Origin: an uncultured Gemmatimonadales bacterium
GTDB lineage: Bacteria > Gemmatimonadota > Gemmatimonadetes > Gemmatimonadales > GWC2-71-9
Reading direction: 5' to 3'
Length of the DNA stretch: 64,000 nucleotides
NCBI GenBank assembly: GCA_947259405.1
Contig: CAMYLY010000008.1
Coordinates: 1 to 64,000, forward strand
The notes below the pieces were generated by a model. It searched no databases. It was not told the DNA's origin and saw nothing but the letters and a program-made list of their open reading frames with translations. A program made the translations under genes and the position numbers. Below, piece after piece: positions 46,952-55,721 of this stretch (positions are counted from its first letter, which is position 1; the number at the start of each line of letters is the position of its first letter).

Positions 46952-49900
46952 ATGTCTGATGGGATGAACCGCCGACGTTTCCTCAAGGTCCTCGGAGTCG
47001 CCGGAGGTGGCACGGCTGCGCTCTCGGGTTGCTCAACGGATCGGGTCGAGAAGCTCGTCCCCTACCTGGTTCCGCCGCAGGATCAAGTGCCGGGCGTGGC
47101 GACATGGTATGCGTCCACTTGCGGCGAGTGTGAAGCTGGCTGCGGTCTTCATGTTCGCGTGCGCGAAGGCCGCGCCGTCAAGGTCGAAGGAAACCCGGAC
47201 CATCCCGTGAACCGCGGCAAGCTCTGTTCGCGAGGTCAAGCCTCGCTGCAGGGTCTGTACAACCCAGACCGGGTGCGTGGGCCGATGGCGAGAACGGCTG
47301 ACGGGTGGGAAGCAATCTCCTGGGATGATGCCATCGCACGCGTGGTCAGCGAGCTGGGGTCGGTGGACCCGTCGCGAGTGTGGTTCCTGAGTGGGAGCGA
47401 GACCGGGAGCTTCGGTCGGATGATCGATGCGTGGCTCGCGGCCGCCGGCGCGAACCCGCGGGTCGTGTACGAGCCCTTCGCGTACGAGGCGCTCCGCCAT
47501 GCGAACCGGACCATCTTCGGGATTGATGCGATCCCTCATTTCGATTTCGCCAACGCCCATGTGGTAGTGTCGTTCGGCACAGACTTCCTCGAGACGTGGT
47601 TAAGCCCGGTCCAGCACGCCCGCGACTTTGCCGACGGGCATGCGTTCCACGAAGGCCGGATGGGCAAGTTCATTCATGTTGAACCGCGTATGAGCATGAC
47701 CGGCATGAACGCGGACGAGTGGGTGGCGCCCATTCCAGGTACGGAAGCGCTGATCGCGTTGGCGATGACCAACGCGATCGTCGACGGGCAACTCGCGACT
47801 GTGCCGTCAGACATCTCCCGCGTCCGTGGGTTGATTGACGCGCATACACCTGATGCGGTTGCGGATCGTTGCGGAGTCGATGCCGAGACCATTCGGCGAC
47901 TCGCACGGGAGTTTGCGGCGGAAGCGAGCCTGGCGGTTGCAGGTGGGGTCGCTGCTCAGCACTCGCAAGCGCACATCACGGCGCAGGCGGTCAATCTCCT
48001 GAACTACGTGGCGGGGAACATTGGTCGGACGGTGCGCTTCGATGCGGATCAGGCCAGAGGCGCTTCCCGATATCAGGAAGTTGCGCGACTGGCGTCGGCG
48101 ATGGGGAGCGGACAGGTCGGGGTGCTCTTTACTCACGCGGCCAATCCGGTGTTCGCGAGCCCCGCCGCCTCCGGATTCACCGACGCGTATCAGCAGGTCG
48201 GATTCAAGGTGAGTTTCGCACGATTCATGGACGAAACGGCAGCGTTGTCCGACCTGATTCTCCCGGACCACGACCCGCTCGAGCAATGGAATGATGTGGA
48301 ACCTCGGACCGGCCATCATGCGCTGCAGCAACCGGTCATGCGGCCGGTGTTCGACACACGCCAGACGGGTGACGTGCTGATTCGGGTCGCGCAGCAGATG
48401 GGTGGTGGGATGGCCAGCGTCACTCAGGCGGCCACGTTCAAGGACCACTTGCAGGGAGAGTGGCGAACGCTCCAACAACGGCTTGGCGATCGCCGCGACT
48501 TCACCGCGTTCTGGAACGCCTCGTTGCAGGCGGGCGGCGTGTGGGCGGACGCGCCCGCGCAGCAGGTACGCTTGGCAACCGGAGCTTCGAGCTTCACGGA
48601 CGTCCCAGTCTGGAATGCGGCCACGGGAGAAAACTTCACGCTGATCGCGTTTCCATCCCTCGCCATTCACGACGGGCGCGGCGCAAACCGGCCGTGGCTC
48701 CAGGAGCTTCCTGACCCGGTCTCGAAGATCACGTGGGGTACGTGGGTCGAGATGCATCCGGAGACGGCAGCCGAACACGAGATTCACGACGGCGACATCC
48801 TCGAGGTCACGACACCCAACGGGACGGTCAGCGCGCCGGCGTTCCTGTACCCTGGCGTGCGCCCCGACACGATTGCGATGCCCCTCGGCCAGGGTCACAC
48901 GAGCTTTGGGCGGTACGCCGAGGGGACGGGCGCAAACGTATACTCGCTGCTCTCCGGGGAGATCGCGGGATTTGGTGGGCTCAGTTTCTACGCGACCGCC
49001 ACGGTGGTGAAGACGCGTGGGCACCAGATGCTCGCCACGAACGCAGGCCGTTCGAGGCAGATGGGCCGCGGGATCGCCCAGGCGGTATTACTCGGCGAGC
49101 TGACCGGAGAAGTGGAACACGAAGAGGAGCACGCGGATCACGCGGCGCCCGTGCCCGAGCATATCGAAGAGGTGTTGGACGCGTGGCAGGAGTCGCAGTA
49201 CGAGGAGATGGAACAAGGCGACTATGCCGCGGACAACCCGCGCTGGGCCATGGCCATCGACCTGTCGCGTTGCACGGGATGTTCGGCGTGCGTGACAGCG
49301 TGTCATTCGGAAAACAACATTCCCATCGTTGGTCCCGAGCTGATGCGCCGCGGTCGCGAGATGTCATGGATTCGGATCGAGCGATACTTCGAAGGCGGGG
49401 AGCACGGTGAACCGCTGGAGACGCGCGTCCTGCCGATGACGTGTCAGCAGTGCACGAACGCGCCATGCGAGCCGGTCTGTCCAGTCTATGCCGCCTACCA
49501 TACGCCGGACGGTCTCAACGGTCAGATCTACAACCGCTGCGTCGGTACGCGGTACTGCGGAAACAACTGCCCCTACAAGGTGCGCTACTTCAACTGGTTC
49601 GATTTCGCTAAGGAAGGCGAACCGTTCCACGCCTTCCCGGAACCGCTCAATTGGCAACTCAACCCCGATATCACGGTGCGTACGAAGGGCGTCATGGAGA
49701 AGTGCACCTTCTGCGTGCAGCGGATTCGGGCGAAGCAAGACCAAGCGGTGCTCGCCGATCGCGAACTGGAGGACGGCGAGATCATGACGGCATGTCAGCA
49801 GACCTGCCCGTCACACGCCATCGTGTTTGGCGATCTCAACGATCCAACCTCCCGCGTGAGTCAGCTCTCGCAGGAGGAACGCGGCTATCACGTGCTCGAA

Positions 49901-49963
49901 GGACTCAACACCCGACCCGCGATCACGTATCTGAAGAAGGTGCGGAACGTGGCCGAGGCGTAG
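46952..49963 (+). CDS. actB: ActB, fused molybdopterin-oxidoreductase-like and iron-sulfur subunit
   Basis: A 1003-residue peripheral subunit. A Tat-like signal (NRRRFLKVLG) and Cys27 (LSGCS) suggest export and possibly lipidation. The N-terminal part (to about 730) is DMSO-reductase-like, with a Cys set at 57, 60, 64 and 92 that could hold a cluster; in known ACIII this domain carries no Mo cofactor. The C-terminal part (from about 760) has the Cys clusters CTGCSACVTACHSEN, CQQCTNAPCEPVCP, CVGTRYCGNNCPYK, CTFC and CQQTCP for [4Fe-4S] and [3Fe-4S] centres. It receives electrons from the quinol site in ActC. Confidence 0.95.
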   Translation: MSDGMNRRRFLKVLGVAGGGTAALSGCSTDRVEKLVPYLVPPQDQVPGVATWYASTCGECEAGCGLHVRVREGRAVKVEGNPDHPVNRGKLCSRGQASLQGLYNPDRVRGPMARTADGWEAISWDDAIARVVSELGSVDPSRVWFLSGSETGSFGRMIDAWLAAAGANPRVVYEPFAYEALRHANRTIFGIDAIPHFDFANAHVVVSFGTDFLETWLSPVQHARDFADGHAFHEGRMGKFIHVEPRMSMTGMNADEWVAPIPGTEALIALAMTNAIVDGQLATVPSDISRVRGLIDAHTPDAVADRCGVDAETIRRLAREFAAEASLAVAGGVAAQHSQAHITAQAVNLLNYVAGNIGRTVRFDADQARGASRYQEVARLASAMGSGQVGVLFTHAANPVFASPAASGFTDAYQQVGFKVSFARFMDETAALSDLILPDHDPLEQWNDVEPRTGHHALQQPVMRPVFDTRQTGDVLIRVAQQMGGGMASVTQAATFKDHLQGEWRTLQQRLGDRRDFTAFWNASLQAGGVWADAPAQQVRLATGASSFTDVPVWNAATGENFTLIAFPSLAIHDGRGANRPWLQELPDPVSKITWGTWVEMHPETAAEHEIHDGDILEVTTPNGTVSAPAFLYPGVRPDTIAMPLGQGHTSFGRYAEGTGANVYSLLSGEIAGFGGLSFYATATVVKTRGHQMLATNAGRSRQMGRGIAQAVLLGELTGEVEHEEEHADHAAPVPEHIEEVLDAWQESQYEEMEQGDYAADNPRWAMAIDLSRCTGCSACVTACHSENNIPIVGPELMRRGREMSWIRIERYFEGGEHGEPLETRVLPMTCQQCTNAPCEPVCPVYAAYHTPDGLNGQIYNRCVGTRYCGNNCPYKVRYFNWFDFAKEGEPFHAFPEPLNWQLNPDITVRTKGVMEKCTFCVQRIRAKQDQAVLADRELEDGEIMTACQQTCPSHAIVFGDLNDPTSRVSQLSQEERGYHVLEGLNTRPAITYLKKVRNVAEA

Positions 49964-49967
49964 ATCG

Positions 49968-51317
49968 ATGGCGACCGCCGCTCCCCCGCAACCGACCACG
50001 CGTCCGACGTATGCGGACGTCACGCGGGACGTTTTTGCCACACTCGGCAATCCCACGAAGACGTGGTACATCCTGTTCGGCTTCGTTCTCAGCGTGCTTG
50101 CGGTCGGCGTCATCGCGCTCCTGTACCAAGTCCGGATGGGTCTCGGCGTGGCGGGATACACGCCGCCGGTCATGTGGGGGGCATACATCGCCACCTTCGT
50201 CTTCTGGGTGGGAATCGCGCACTCGGGAACCCTGATCTCGGCCATTCTGTATCTGTTCCGATCGGCTTGGCGGACGTCGGTGTACCGAACCGCCGAGGCC
50301 ATGACGGTGTTCGCGGTGCTGACGGCCGGACTGTTCCCCTTGATTCACGTCGGGCGGATCTGGTACGCCTATTGGTTGTTCCCGTATCCCAACCAGCGCA
50401 TGCTGTGGGTGAACTTCAAGTCGCCCCTCGTCTTCGATGTGTTTGCGGTCTCAACGTACCTCACGGTCAGTACGCTGTTCCTGATCGTCGGTCTCATTCC
50501 CGACATTGCCGCCATTCGTGAGAAGGCGACGGGTTGGAGGAAGAAGCTCTATACGATCACGGCGTTGGGATGGCGCGGCACGGACCAGCAGTGGCGCCAC
50601 TACACGCGCGCGTACCTGTACATGGCGGCGTTAGCCACTCCATTGGTGCTTTCCGTGCATTCCGTGGTGTCGTGGGACTTTGCCGTCTCGATCGTGCCCG
50701 GATGGCATGCCACGATCTTCGCGCCGTATTTCGTCGCCGGCGCGATCTACTCGGGTGTCGCCATGGTCATCACACTCATCGTGCCGCTCCGCAAAGCGTT
50801 CAAGATGGAGCGCTACATTCGGGTCGAGCACTTCGAGAACTTGTCAAAGCTGCTGCTGCTGACCGGCATGATCGTGGCGTACGCCTACGTGATCGAGTAC
50901 TTCATCGCGTGGTACAGCGGGAACCCGTTCGAGCGTGCCTCGTTCTGGAACCGTGCGTTCGGGGACTACTGGTGGGCGACCTGGACGATGATCACCTGTA
51001 ACATGTTCCTGCCGTTCTTCCTGTTCTTCCAGAAGATCCGAAGGAGCATACCGGCTCTCTTTGTGTTGTCGCTCTTCGTCAACCTCGGCATGTGGTTCGA
51101 ACGGTTCGTCATCATCGTCGTATCGTTGTCGTTCGAGTACGAACCCTACGCAATGGGCCACTACACACCGTCGTGGGTCGAGTTTGCGATTCTCGCCGGC
51201 AGCTTCGCCTGGTTCTTTATGTGGTTCCTGTTGTTCGCTAAGAACTTCCCGACGGTATCGATCACTGAGGTGAAAGAGATCATTCCGCTGCCAAGGAAGA
51301 AGGACGCGCACGCATGA
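49968..51317 (+). CDS. actC: ActC, NrfD-like quinol-oxidising membrane subunit
   Basis: A 449-residue protein with ten predicted spans and the NrfD/PsrC layout (SGTLISAILYLFRSAWR, HVGRIWYAYW, LVLSVHSVVSWDFAVSIVPGWH). Quinol oxidation is expected at its periplasmic side with electrons going to ActB; proton pumping by the complex has been proposed for the family. It starts 4 bases after actB and overlaps actD by ATGA. Confidence 0.95.
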   Translation: MATAAPPQPTTRPTYADVTRDVFATLGNPTKTWYILFGFVLSVLAVGVIALLYQVRMGLGVAGYTPPVMWGAYIATFVFWVGIAHSGTLISAILYLFRSAWRTSVYRTAEAMTVFAVLTAGLFPLIHVGRIWYAYWLFPYPNQRMLWVNFKSPLVFDVFAVSTYLTVSTLFLIVGLIPDIAAIREKATGWRKKLYTITALGWRGTDQQWRHYTRAYLYMAALATPLVLSVHSVVSWDFAVSIVPGWHATIFAPYFVAGAIYSGVAMVITLIVPLRKAFKMERYIRVEHFENLSKLLLLTGMIVAYAYVIEYFIAWYSGNPFERASFWNRAFGDYWWATWTMITCNMFLPFFLFFQKIRRSIPALFVLSLFVNLGMWFERFVIIVVSLSFEYEPYAMGHYTPSWVEFAILAGSFAWFFMWFLLFAKNFPTVSITEVKEIIPLPRKKDAHA

Positions 51318-51820
51318 GCGGACATCCCGGTGGTGTGCTTGGGGCTTTCCGGCAGATCGATGCCGCAACCGATGCGGTTCGGGAGCTCAAGGAGATGGGC
51401 TACGAGGACTTCACCGTGTACTCGCCAGTGCCGAATCACGAGATCGAGCTCGCGGTGGGACACAAGGTCAGTCCGGTGCGCATGTGGACGCTCTTAGGGG
51501 GCTTGGCGGGAGTGACGACAGGATTTTGGATGAGTCTCTGGATGTCGTACGACTGGCCGCTCGTGGTGGGCGGAAAGCCGATCGGTTCGGTGATTCCCTA
51601 TGTTGTCATCGCGTTCGAATTGACTGTGCTCTTTGGCGCGATCGCCACGCTGGCCGGGGTGGTGTTCCACAGTTGGCGGACGGCCAAGCCGGCGGCCTTC
51701 GACGGCCGGTTCACCGATGACATGATCGGGATCTTCGTTCCCTGCAGGCCTGACCGCCGCAATGCCGTGAAGAGCCTCATGGAATCGAGCGGTGCCGCGG
51801 AGGTGCGTCTTGAAGCGTAG
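51314..51820 (+). CDS. actD: ActD, DUF3341 membrane subunit
   Basis: A 168-residue protein with an N-terminal soluble part (GVLGAFRQIDAATDAVRELKEMGY), two central spans and a cytoplasmic C-terminus (DRRNAVKSLMESSGAAEVR), matching DUF3341/ActD. It is a structural subunit without cofactors. Its stop overlaps the likely actE start. Confidence 0.93.
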   Translation: MSGHPGGVLGAFRQIDAATDAVRELKEMGYEDFTVYSPVPNHEIELAVGHKVSPVRMWTLLGGLAGVTTGFWMSLWMSYDWPLVVGGKPIGSVIPYVVIAFELTVLFGAIATLAGVVFHSWRTAKPAAFDGRFTDDMIGIFVPCRPDRRNAVKSLMESSGAAEVRLEA

Positions 51821-52355
51821 ACTGCTCCTGATGCTCCTCGCGGGCGTGCTTGCCGGGTGCAACGAAGCGACGAGGCGGTTCCCTGGCCCCGATGATGTCA
51901 TCGCGTTGGTACCGTGGTTCTCGAATATGCGCGAACACGTGGCCATCGGACCGTACAAGATGCCGTTGCAGCCCGTGGAAGGCACGGTTCCAGTGACGGG
52001 GACCGATGTCGTGCCGGCGGCCATTCCGAGCAACCGTCCCGTGCTCGATCAGCTGCAAAACCCCATGCAGCGCACGGCAGCGTCAATCGAGCGGGGCGAA
52101 GATCGGTACGCGATCTACTGCGAGCTCTGTCATGGAGCGGACGGGAGTGGCAATGGACCAGTTGCGCCTGCGATTGCGAACTCCGTGCGAAATCTGCTCG
52201 ACGATGCGCAGGTACAAAACACTGATGGTTGGATCTACGGAACGATCGCGATGGGGTTCGGGGCCCTCATGCCGGAATACGGAAGCAAGATCTCGCCGGA
52301 AGATCGGTGGCACATCGTGAACTATGTGCGTGTCTTGCAGGGAGTGGCACAATGA
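51810..52355 (+). CDS. actE: ActE, monoheme cytochrome c lipoprotein of ACIII
   Basis: A 181-residue cytochrome. The best start is TTG at 51810: GGAGG ends six bases before it and the product begins LKRRLLLMLLAGVLAGC, a lipoprotein signal with Cys17. A GTG at 51792 is possible but would put five extra residues in front. One CxxCH site (CELCH, 104-108) with the axial Met154 region (FGALMPEYG) marks a class I cytochrome c. It passes electrons from ActA outward. Confidence 0.92.
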   Translation: MKRRLLLMLLAGVLAGCNEATRRFPGPDDVIALVPWFSNMREHVAIGPYKMPLQPVEGTVPVTGTDVVPAAIPSNRPVLDQLQNPMQRTAASIERGEDRYAIYCELCHGADGSGNGPVAPAIANSVRNLLDDAQVQNTDGWIYGTIAMGFGALMPEYGSKISPEDRWHIVNYVRVLQGVAQ

Positions 52356-53602
52356 GTGCGCACGATCGCGACGCGATGTACCAGCGCGGCACCGATGCGC
52401 CGGCCCGGGGTCTGGTGCTGCTTGGCGCCGCGTTGGCTGTCGTTGGGCTGGGGCTGTTCGCCTTCCTGCTGACGGGGGATGACCCGGGTCGTGCGTGGCG
52501 GATGTTCCTCATCAACTTCTTGTATTTCACGGGCATTGCCATGGGCGGCATTCTCTTCGCCGCCATTCAGAAGGCGACCAAGGCGCGGTGGGCCGGCTCG
52601 ATCATTCGGTTTGCGGAGGCAGGCGTTGCATTCCTGCCAATTTCGTTGATCTGTTTCCTGGTGATCTTCCTCGGACGCGACCATCTGTTCCCGTGGATCG
52701 AGCATCCGACGCCGGCCCGTGGCCAATGGCTGACGGTGTCCTGGGTGTTCTGGCGTGACCTCGTGGCACTGCTGGTCCTCTTTGGAGTGGCCGCGGCGTT
52801 CGTTCGCAACAACTTGAAACCCGACCTCTACCAGTTGAAGGAACACGTGAGTGGTTGGCGTCGGACCGTCTACGACCGCGTGCTCGGTGGGTACTCGGGA
52901 ACGGCGGAAGAGGAAGCGGCGGTGGATCGCCGGCTCAGCATCTTGGCGCCGGCGATGATCCTGGTCTATGCCTACATGCTGACAGTCATTGCGTTCGACT
53001 TGGTGATGTCGCTCGCGCCCTACTGGCTCAGCAACTTGTTCGGGGCCTTCTTCTTTATGGGGGCCTTCCTGACCGGCTTGACCATGCTGGGTGTGTTGAC
53101 GGTGTACTGGCGTGGCAAGCTTGGCCTCACCGCGATCATCACGCCGCATCAGTTCCACGATCTCGGTAAGCTCGTGTTTGGCTTCTCGGTATTCTGGGCG
53201 TACCTCATGTACTCCCAGCTCCTTGTGATCTGGTACGGCAACCTACGTGAGGAAACGTCCTTCGTCTTCTTCCGCTTGTGGGGTGAGTGGCAACCCATCG
53301 CGATCGTCGTGGGCCTGATGGTATTCCTCATCCCGTTCTGGGGGTTGATCTGGGTCAAGGCCAAGATCACACCGGTCACGTTCACGCTCTTTGTGATTAT
53401 CAGTCTGCTGGGGGTGTGGCTTGAGCGATACCTGTTGGTGCAACCGTCCCTCATCGAAACGCCGGTGTTTGGGCTTCCCGAGGTCGGTGTCAGCGTCGGA
53501 TTTCTCGGGCTCTTTCTCCTGGCCCATGGCTTGTTTGCGCGGACCTTCCCGATGGTCAGTCCGCGGTGGGTGGCGCGCGCCCTGGAAACGGGCCATCACT
53601 AG
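52352..53602 (+). CDS. actF: ActF, NrfD-like second membrane subunit of ACIII
   Basis: A 416-residue protein with about ten spans, paralogous to ActC (AYMLTVIAFDLVMSLAPYW, WAYLMYSQLLVIWYGN, GVWLERYLLVQPSL). ATG at 52352 sits in an ATGA overlap with actE; in-frame codons upstream would run through actE. No oxidase subunit genes follow; the operon ends with a strong terminator. Confidence 0.93.
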   Translation: MSAHDRDAMYQRGTDAPARGLVLLGAALAVVGLGLFAFLLTGDDPGRAWRMFLINFLYFTGIAMGGILFAAIQKATKARWAGSIIRFAEAGVAFLPISLICFLVIFLGRDHLFPWIEHPTPARGQWLTVSWVFWRDLVALLVLFGVAAAFVRNNLKPDLYQLKEHVSGWRRTVYDRVLGGYSGTAEEEAAVDRRLSILAPAMILVYAYMLTVIAFDLVMSLAPYWLSNLFGAFFFMGAFLTGLTMLGVLTVYWRGKLGLTAIITPHQFHDLGKLVFGFSVFWAYLMYSQLLVIWYGNLREETSFVFFRLWGEWQPIAIVVGLMVFLIPFWGLIWVKAKITPVTFTLFVIISLLGVWLERYLLVQPSLIETPVFGLPEVGVSVGFLGLFLLAHGLFARTFPMVSPRWVARALETGHH

Positions 53603-53628
53603 AACACGCACGAGTTGATGCCTCCCCC

Positions 53629-53661
53629 CCCGTGACGACGCCATCGTTGCGGGTTTTTTTT
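53629..53661 (+). terminator. Intrinsic terminator after actF
   Basis: A hairpin with 10 paired positions (CCCGTGACGA against TCGTTGCGGG, two G-U pairs), a 5-base loop and an uninterrupted run of eight T. It starts 27 bases after the actF stop and marks the end of the ACIII operon. Confidence 0.85.
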
Positions 53662-53708
53662 GTCCATTCCCTTGACGCAGCCATGGATACTGCGATGGAG
53701 GAGCCGTC

Positions 53709-54062
53709 ATGCCTGATCGTTCAGACACCCTTGAGGAATTTCGGCATTTCCGGGAAAAGATGAATGACGCGATCCTCGCCGCTGGCAACCTGAGCATCAA
53801 TCGCTTCTTCGCGCTCGACTCGCGCACCTATGAGGCCGGGGTATTAGATGTGGCGACGAAGGAACTCATGGGTCTGGTGGCCTCGATGGTACTGCGGTGT
53901 GATGACTGCATCACCTACCATCTGGTTCGGTGCCGCGAAGAAGGGGCGACCAACGACGAGTTGTTCGAGGCGTTTTCGGTGGCGCTGGTGGTGGGAGGGT
54001 CGATCGTGATCCCGCACCTGCGCCGGGCGGTCGCGACGCTCGAGGAGCTATCGGCGGCGTAG
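53709..54062 (+). CDS. Carboxymuconolactone decarboxylase family protein (AhpD-like)
   Basis: A 117-residue alkylhydroperoxidase-like protein with the family motif CDDCITYHLVR (Cys64, Cys67, His71) and the helical bundle. The CxxC pair suggests a redox or antioxidant role with a peroxiredoxin partner. It is monocistronic, beginning after the ACIII terminator and convergent with the anti-sigma gene, only 4 bases away. Confidence 0.9.
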   Translation: MPDRSDTLEEFRHFREKMNDAILAAGNLSINRFFALDSRTYEAGVLDVATKELMGLVASMVLRCDDCITYHLVRCREEGATNDELFEAFSVALVVGGSIVIPHLRRAVATLEELSAA

Positions 54063-54066
54063 CCGC

Positions 54067-55224
54067 CTAGTTGGCCTCGAGCGTCGCGACGAGCACGCTG
54101 AGCGAATCGCTTGGAAGATCGGCTCGCACCGCGACGATCAGATCGCCCAATGTGCGGACCAGGAGCGCGGTTCCGGGTGGGACGTCGGCGACCGACGCCA
54201 GGCCGCGTCCGAGCGGGGCTTCGTTGGCAAGCTGCCCTCGCCACTCGAGGAGTGTGATCTCCGTTGTTCCCAACCGTTGCCGAATGGTGACTGCTGTCGT
54301 GCCAAACTGCGATCCGAGTTGAAAGGACTCGATGGTCGCCGCCGGGATGGTTGCCAACGGTCCAAAAGCCTGCTCAGCGGTCGCGCGATCGACGGTCACC
54401 CACGCGGGTTCTTCATCGAGCCCGGCCGCCATCCTCCGGGCCTCCAGCGGTGCGTCTTGCCGCTCAGGTTCAGCCGCCTTGGCGAGCATCGCGGCGCGAA
54501 CCGAATCCATCGTCACCGTGCGGAACTGCTCTGTCGCAAACGCGCCGACGACATCGACGTCGGCTGCAACGGGCTGGGCCACCGCTTCCTCGGCGCGCCG
54601 CACGCGCTCGGTCTCGGGAGCAGCTTGTGCCATCTGACGTAGTGCCACGGAGTCAGCGGATCGCTCGCCTGCGCCCGCCGCCACCGCCGGTGGCGCCTCG
54701 GGTAGAGCGAGGTTCTGCACCGCTTCCTGTTGTCCTTCGCGCGTTGGTGTCGGTTGCGTCCGGTTCTGCTCCACACGATCGGCCTCGCGGGCAGCGTCTT
54801 CGAACGCGAACTGCTCGGCCGGTTGCGCTGCTTCCATGGGATCCGACACCAAATCCGAAACGGGCGCGTCCGGGAAACGGGACCTGAGCATCCAACCGGC
54901 ACCAACCGCGAGTACGACGGTTGCTGCCATGGCCAGTGCGCGCGAGCGACGGACCCATCGAATCCGCACGCGATCATGCCGCTGGTCTCTGGCGCGGCTC
55001 ACCACCGCGTCGAATGGCGGTGTATCGACCCGGGGCTCCGCACCGGACAAGATCGTGCTCGCCCCATCCCGGAGTGACCGGGCCTCGCCAAGCCGCCCAC
55101 GACACGTCTCGCATGTTTCGAGGTGCGCAACTGCCTCACGAAGCTCGTCGGGGAGGCTCGCATGCGCCACTCCGTCGAACTCGTCGACGTACCAGTGCAG
55201 CAATCCTTCGTCAATGTGCTGCAT
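54067..55224 (-). CDS. Anti-sigma factor with zinc-finger domain and long periplasmic region
   Basis: A 385-residue protein with a zf-HC2-like N-terminus (His near 33, CETCRG), the ECF-binding region. One membrane span (AMAATVVLAVGAGWML, about 95-110) leads to about 270 residues of Ala/Glu/Gln-rich linker and a C-terminal folded segment (VTVDRATAEQAF...). Overlap with the sigma gene by 14 bases supports a matched pair. The long outer part is unusual and may be the signal sensor or a cleavage target. Confidence 0.87.
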   Translation of the reverse strand: MQHIDEGLLHWYVDEFDGVAHASLPDELREAVAHLETCETCRGRLGEARSLRDGASTILSGAEPRVDTPPFDAVVSRARDQRHDRVRIRWVRRSRALAMAATVVLAVGAGWMLRSRFPDAPVSDLVSDPMEAAQPAEQFAFEDAAREADRVEQNRTQPTPTREGQQEAVQNLALPEAPPAVAAGAGERSADSVALRQMAQAAPETERVRRAEEAVAQPVAADVDVVGAFATEQFRTVTMDSVRAAMLAKAAEPERQDAPLEARRMAAGLDEEPAWVTVDRATAEQAFGPLATIPAATIESFQLGSQFGTTAVTIRQRLGTTEITLLEWRGQLANEAPLGRGLASVADVPPGTALLVRTLGDLIVAVRADLPSDSLSVLVATLEAN

Positions 55225-55711
55225 GTGTTCCCTCCAGCTTCCCGTGCGCTTCGACCAATCTCCGTCGCGCGCGTGCTAGGGTCGTGCCGACCGCCTTGGG
55301 CGAAAGCCCCGTTTCGGCGGCAATGCTGCCGTAGTCGAGCCCAGCGTCCCATAACAAGAGGACGTCGCGGTCCCGCTCGGACAGTTGATCAAGGGCGCGG
55401 CGCACGGCGCTTACCTGCTCCCGGCGCTCGAGGTCCTCTTCCGGGTTCTCGCGTGCGTGTGGGTTGGTCTCGGACTTGATCAGAGCAAGGTGCCGGCGCC
55501 GCCGAATCGCTGTCCGTGCTTCGTCGCGCGCGAGATTGCTCGCCACCGTGAAGACCCACGCTCGTGGGTTGTCCGGGTTCTCGTTGAGACCGCGCACGAA
55601 TACCTCCTGGGCCAAGTCACGGGCCCGGTCCGGATCCCACACCTTGCGGTACAGAAACCGGACCAGGTCCTCGAAGGTCGCGCTGTACACGGCTGCCCAG
55701 TCTACACTCAC
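55211..55711 (-). CDS. ECF-type sigma-70 factor
   Basis: A 166-residue ECF sigma factor; region 2 (DLAQEVFVRGLN ... FTVASNLARDEAR) and region 4 (DYGSIAAETGLSPKAVGTTLARARRRL) are clear. GTG at 55711 avoids overlap with the upstream VIT/VWA gene; a GTG at 55741 would add ten residues and overlap its stop. It is followed by its anti-sigma gene. Confidence 0.9.
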   Translation of the reverse strand: MSVDWAAVYSATFEDLVRFLYRKVWDPDRARDLAQEVFVRGLNENPDNPRAWVFTVASNLARDEARTAIRRRRHLALIKSETNPHARENPEEDLERREQVSAVRRALDQLSERDRDVLLLWDAGLDYGSIAAETGLSPKAVGTTLARARRRLVEAHGKLEGTHAAH

Positions 55712-55721
55712 GGTGCGGAGT

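Noticed and set aside
47807-49024. 405-codon minus-strand open frame inside actB
   Set aside because: It lies wholly within a well-supported gene; the Arg/His/Pro-rich translation has no domain.
46952-49963. Active molybdenum enzyme in the ActB N-terminal half
   Set aside because: The gene context (actA-F) identifies ACIII, whose ActB homologous domain is known to lack the Mo cofactor.
53672-53691. TTGACG as -35 box for the AhpD-like gene
   Set aside because: The nearest -10-like GATACT is only 8 bases away and nothing suitable lies at 16-18 bases.
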